From positions 1 through 5,804 of the forward strand of contig JAIYEB010000046.1 in the NCBI GenBank assembly GCA_027487195.1: DNA of 5,804 nt, read 5' to 3'. The position numbers and the translations under genes were made by a program. Every line of letters starts with the position of its first letter. Position 1 is the stretch's first letter. Positions 5,323-5,804 of this stretch are shown here, piece by piece. Below the pieces are notes generated by a model that saw only the letters and a list, made by a program, of their open reading frames with translations, did no database searches and was not told where the DNA came from. The stretch is from Hyphomicrobiales bacterium (lineage in GTDB: Bacteria; Pseudomonadota; Alphaproteobacteria; Rhizobiales; UBA4765).

Positions 5323-5781
5323 AACTTGCTTACGAAAAATCCAAAGGACCTGCTCGCAGGCCTCTTGTTCCTGGCCTTCGGCGTGTTCTTCTTCGTCTAC
5401 GGCCAGGACTACCAGATCGGTACGGCGCGGCGCATGGGTCCGGGGTACTTCCCGTTCTATCTCTCGTTGATGCTCATCCTCATTGGCCTCGGCGTTGTCG
5501 CACGCGGGCTCTTCCGGCACGGAACGCCGATTGGGCGGATCGCCTGGTTTGAACTGGGTGTGATCACAGCCGGGATCTTGATGTTTGCCTTCCTGATCAG
5601 GCCTGCCGGAATCATTCCGTCCATCGCCCTGTTTGTGGTGGCGGCCTCGTTTGCCTACCCACCCGTCAAGCCGATCCCAACCGCCATTTCGGCTGTGGCC
5701 GTGTCGGTTGGCTGCTGGCTTGTCTTCTCACTCGGCCTTGGACTGCCATTCTCGGCGTTCGGCACATGGTTTGGCGGCTAA
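5320..5781 (+). CDS. Tripartite tricarboxylate transporter small membrane subunit (TctB family)
   Basis: This is a 153-residue inner-membrane protein matching TctB, the poorly conserved small subunit that partners TctA in secondary, ion-driven uptake of the ligand carried by the TctC receptor. From the TTG start it reads M-N-L-L-T-K-N-P-K-D, then hydrophobic segments at about 11-27, 44-61, 77-93, 97-112 and 119-141. The conserved motif RRMGPGYFP (37-45) follows the first helix, and LGLPFSAFG (141-148 region) is the usual ending. Length is typical of TctB. An alternative ATG at 5269 would add 17 residues but lacks a ribosome binding site. It lies 59 nt after the receptor stop and 4 nt before the next ATG, as expected for a tctCBA operon. 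Family is secure from hydropathy, the GPGYFP motif and position; substrate specificity is not set by this subunit. Confidence 0.9.
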   Translation: MNLLTKNPKDLLAGLLFLAFGVFFFVYGQDYQIGTARRMGPGYFPFYLSLMLILIGLGVVARGLFRHGTPIGRIAWFELGVITAGILMFAFLIRPAGIIPSIALFVVAASFAYPPVKPIPTAISAVAVSVGCWLVFSLGLGLPFSAFGTWFGG

Positions 5782-5785
5782 TCCG

Positions 5786-5804
5786 ATGGAAGTCTTTGAC
5801 GGTC
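5786..5804 (+). CDS. Start of the large membrane subunit (TctA family), cut by right edge
   Basis: An ATG at 5786 opens a frame reading M-E-V-F-D-G to the end of the window, resembling the short N-terminus that precedes the first helix of TctA proteins. It lies 4 nt after the TctB stop, and GGCGG at 5773-5777, inside the end of the TctB gene, provides an SD 8 nt upstream. TctA is the roughly 500-residue permease that completes the transporter. Only six codons are visible, so the call rests mainly on gene order. Confidence 0.65.

Overview
The window is moderately GC-rich bacterial DNA in which every gene I can support lies on the + strand. Gene style points to an alphaproteobacterium, probably of the Rhizobiales: compact operons, Bug-type solute receptors, and creatininase-family and GGT-family accessory amidases next to a tripartite tricarboxylate transporter (TTT). 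That placement is inference from gene content, since no rRNA or marker gene is present.

Layout. (1) Positions 2-526 are the 3' part of a short-chain dehydrogenase/reductase gene cut by the left edge. (2) Positions 527-667 are non-coding, with small inverted repeats, one of which could mask the ribosome binding site of the next gene. (3) Positions 668-4129 hold three tightly packed enzyme genes: a creatininase-family amidohydrolase, a gamma-glutamyltranspeptidase-family (Ntn) hydrolase whose ATG directly follows the previous stop, and a D-2-hydroxyacid dehydrogenase 12 nt further on. (4) Positions 4130-4285 are non-coding: a hairpin directly after the dehydrogenase stop, a cluster of TTCG/CGAA words, and a strong Shine-Dalgarno sequence. 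(5) Positions 4286-5804 hold the transporter in the order receptor (TctC/Bug), small membrane subunit (TctB), and the first codons of the large membrane subunit (TctA), which runs off the right edge.

How it may work together (inference). The transporter would import a carboxylate-bearing compound. Two amide-bond hydrolases of unrelated folds, both apparently cytoplasmic, would open or cleave it, and the dehydrogenase would interconvert the resulting 2-keto/2-hydroxy acid. Both hydrolases differ from their textbook relatives at substrate or metal positions. The GGT-like protein keeps the autoprocessing threonine and the full signature but lacks the residues that hold the gamma-glutamyl amino and carboxyl groups. 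The creatininase-like protein has Gln where a metal-binding His is expected. Creatinine or glutathione metabolism is therefore not a safe label. The cluster looks like an uncharacterised uptake-and-hydrolysis module for an amide- or lactam-containing organic acid, and that is the most interesting aspect of the window.

I saw no tRNA, rRNA, insertion sequence, CRISPR array, convincing rho-independent terminator or convincing sigma-70 promoter.
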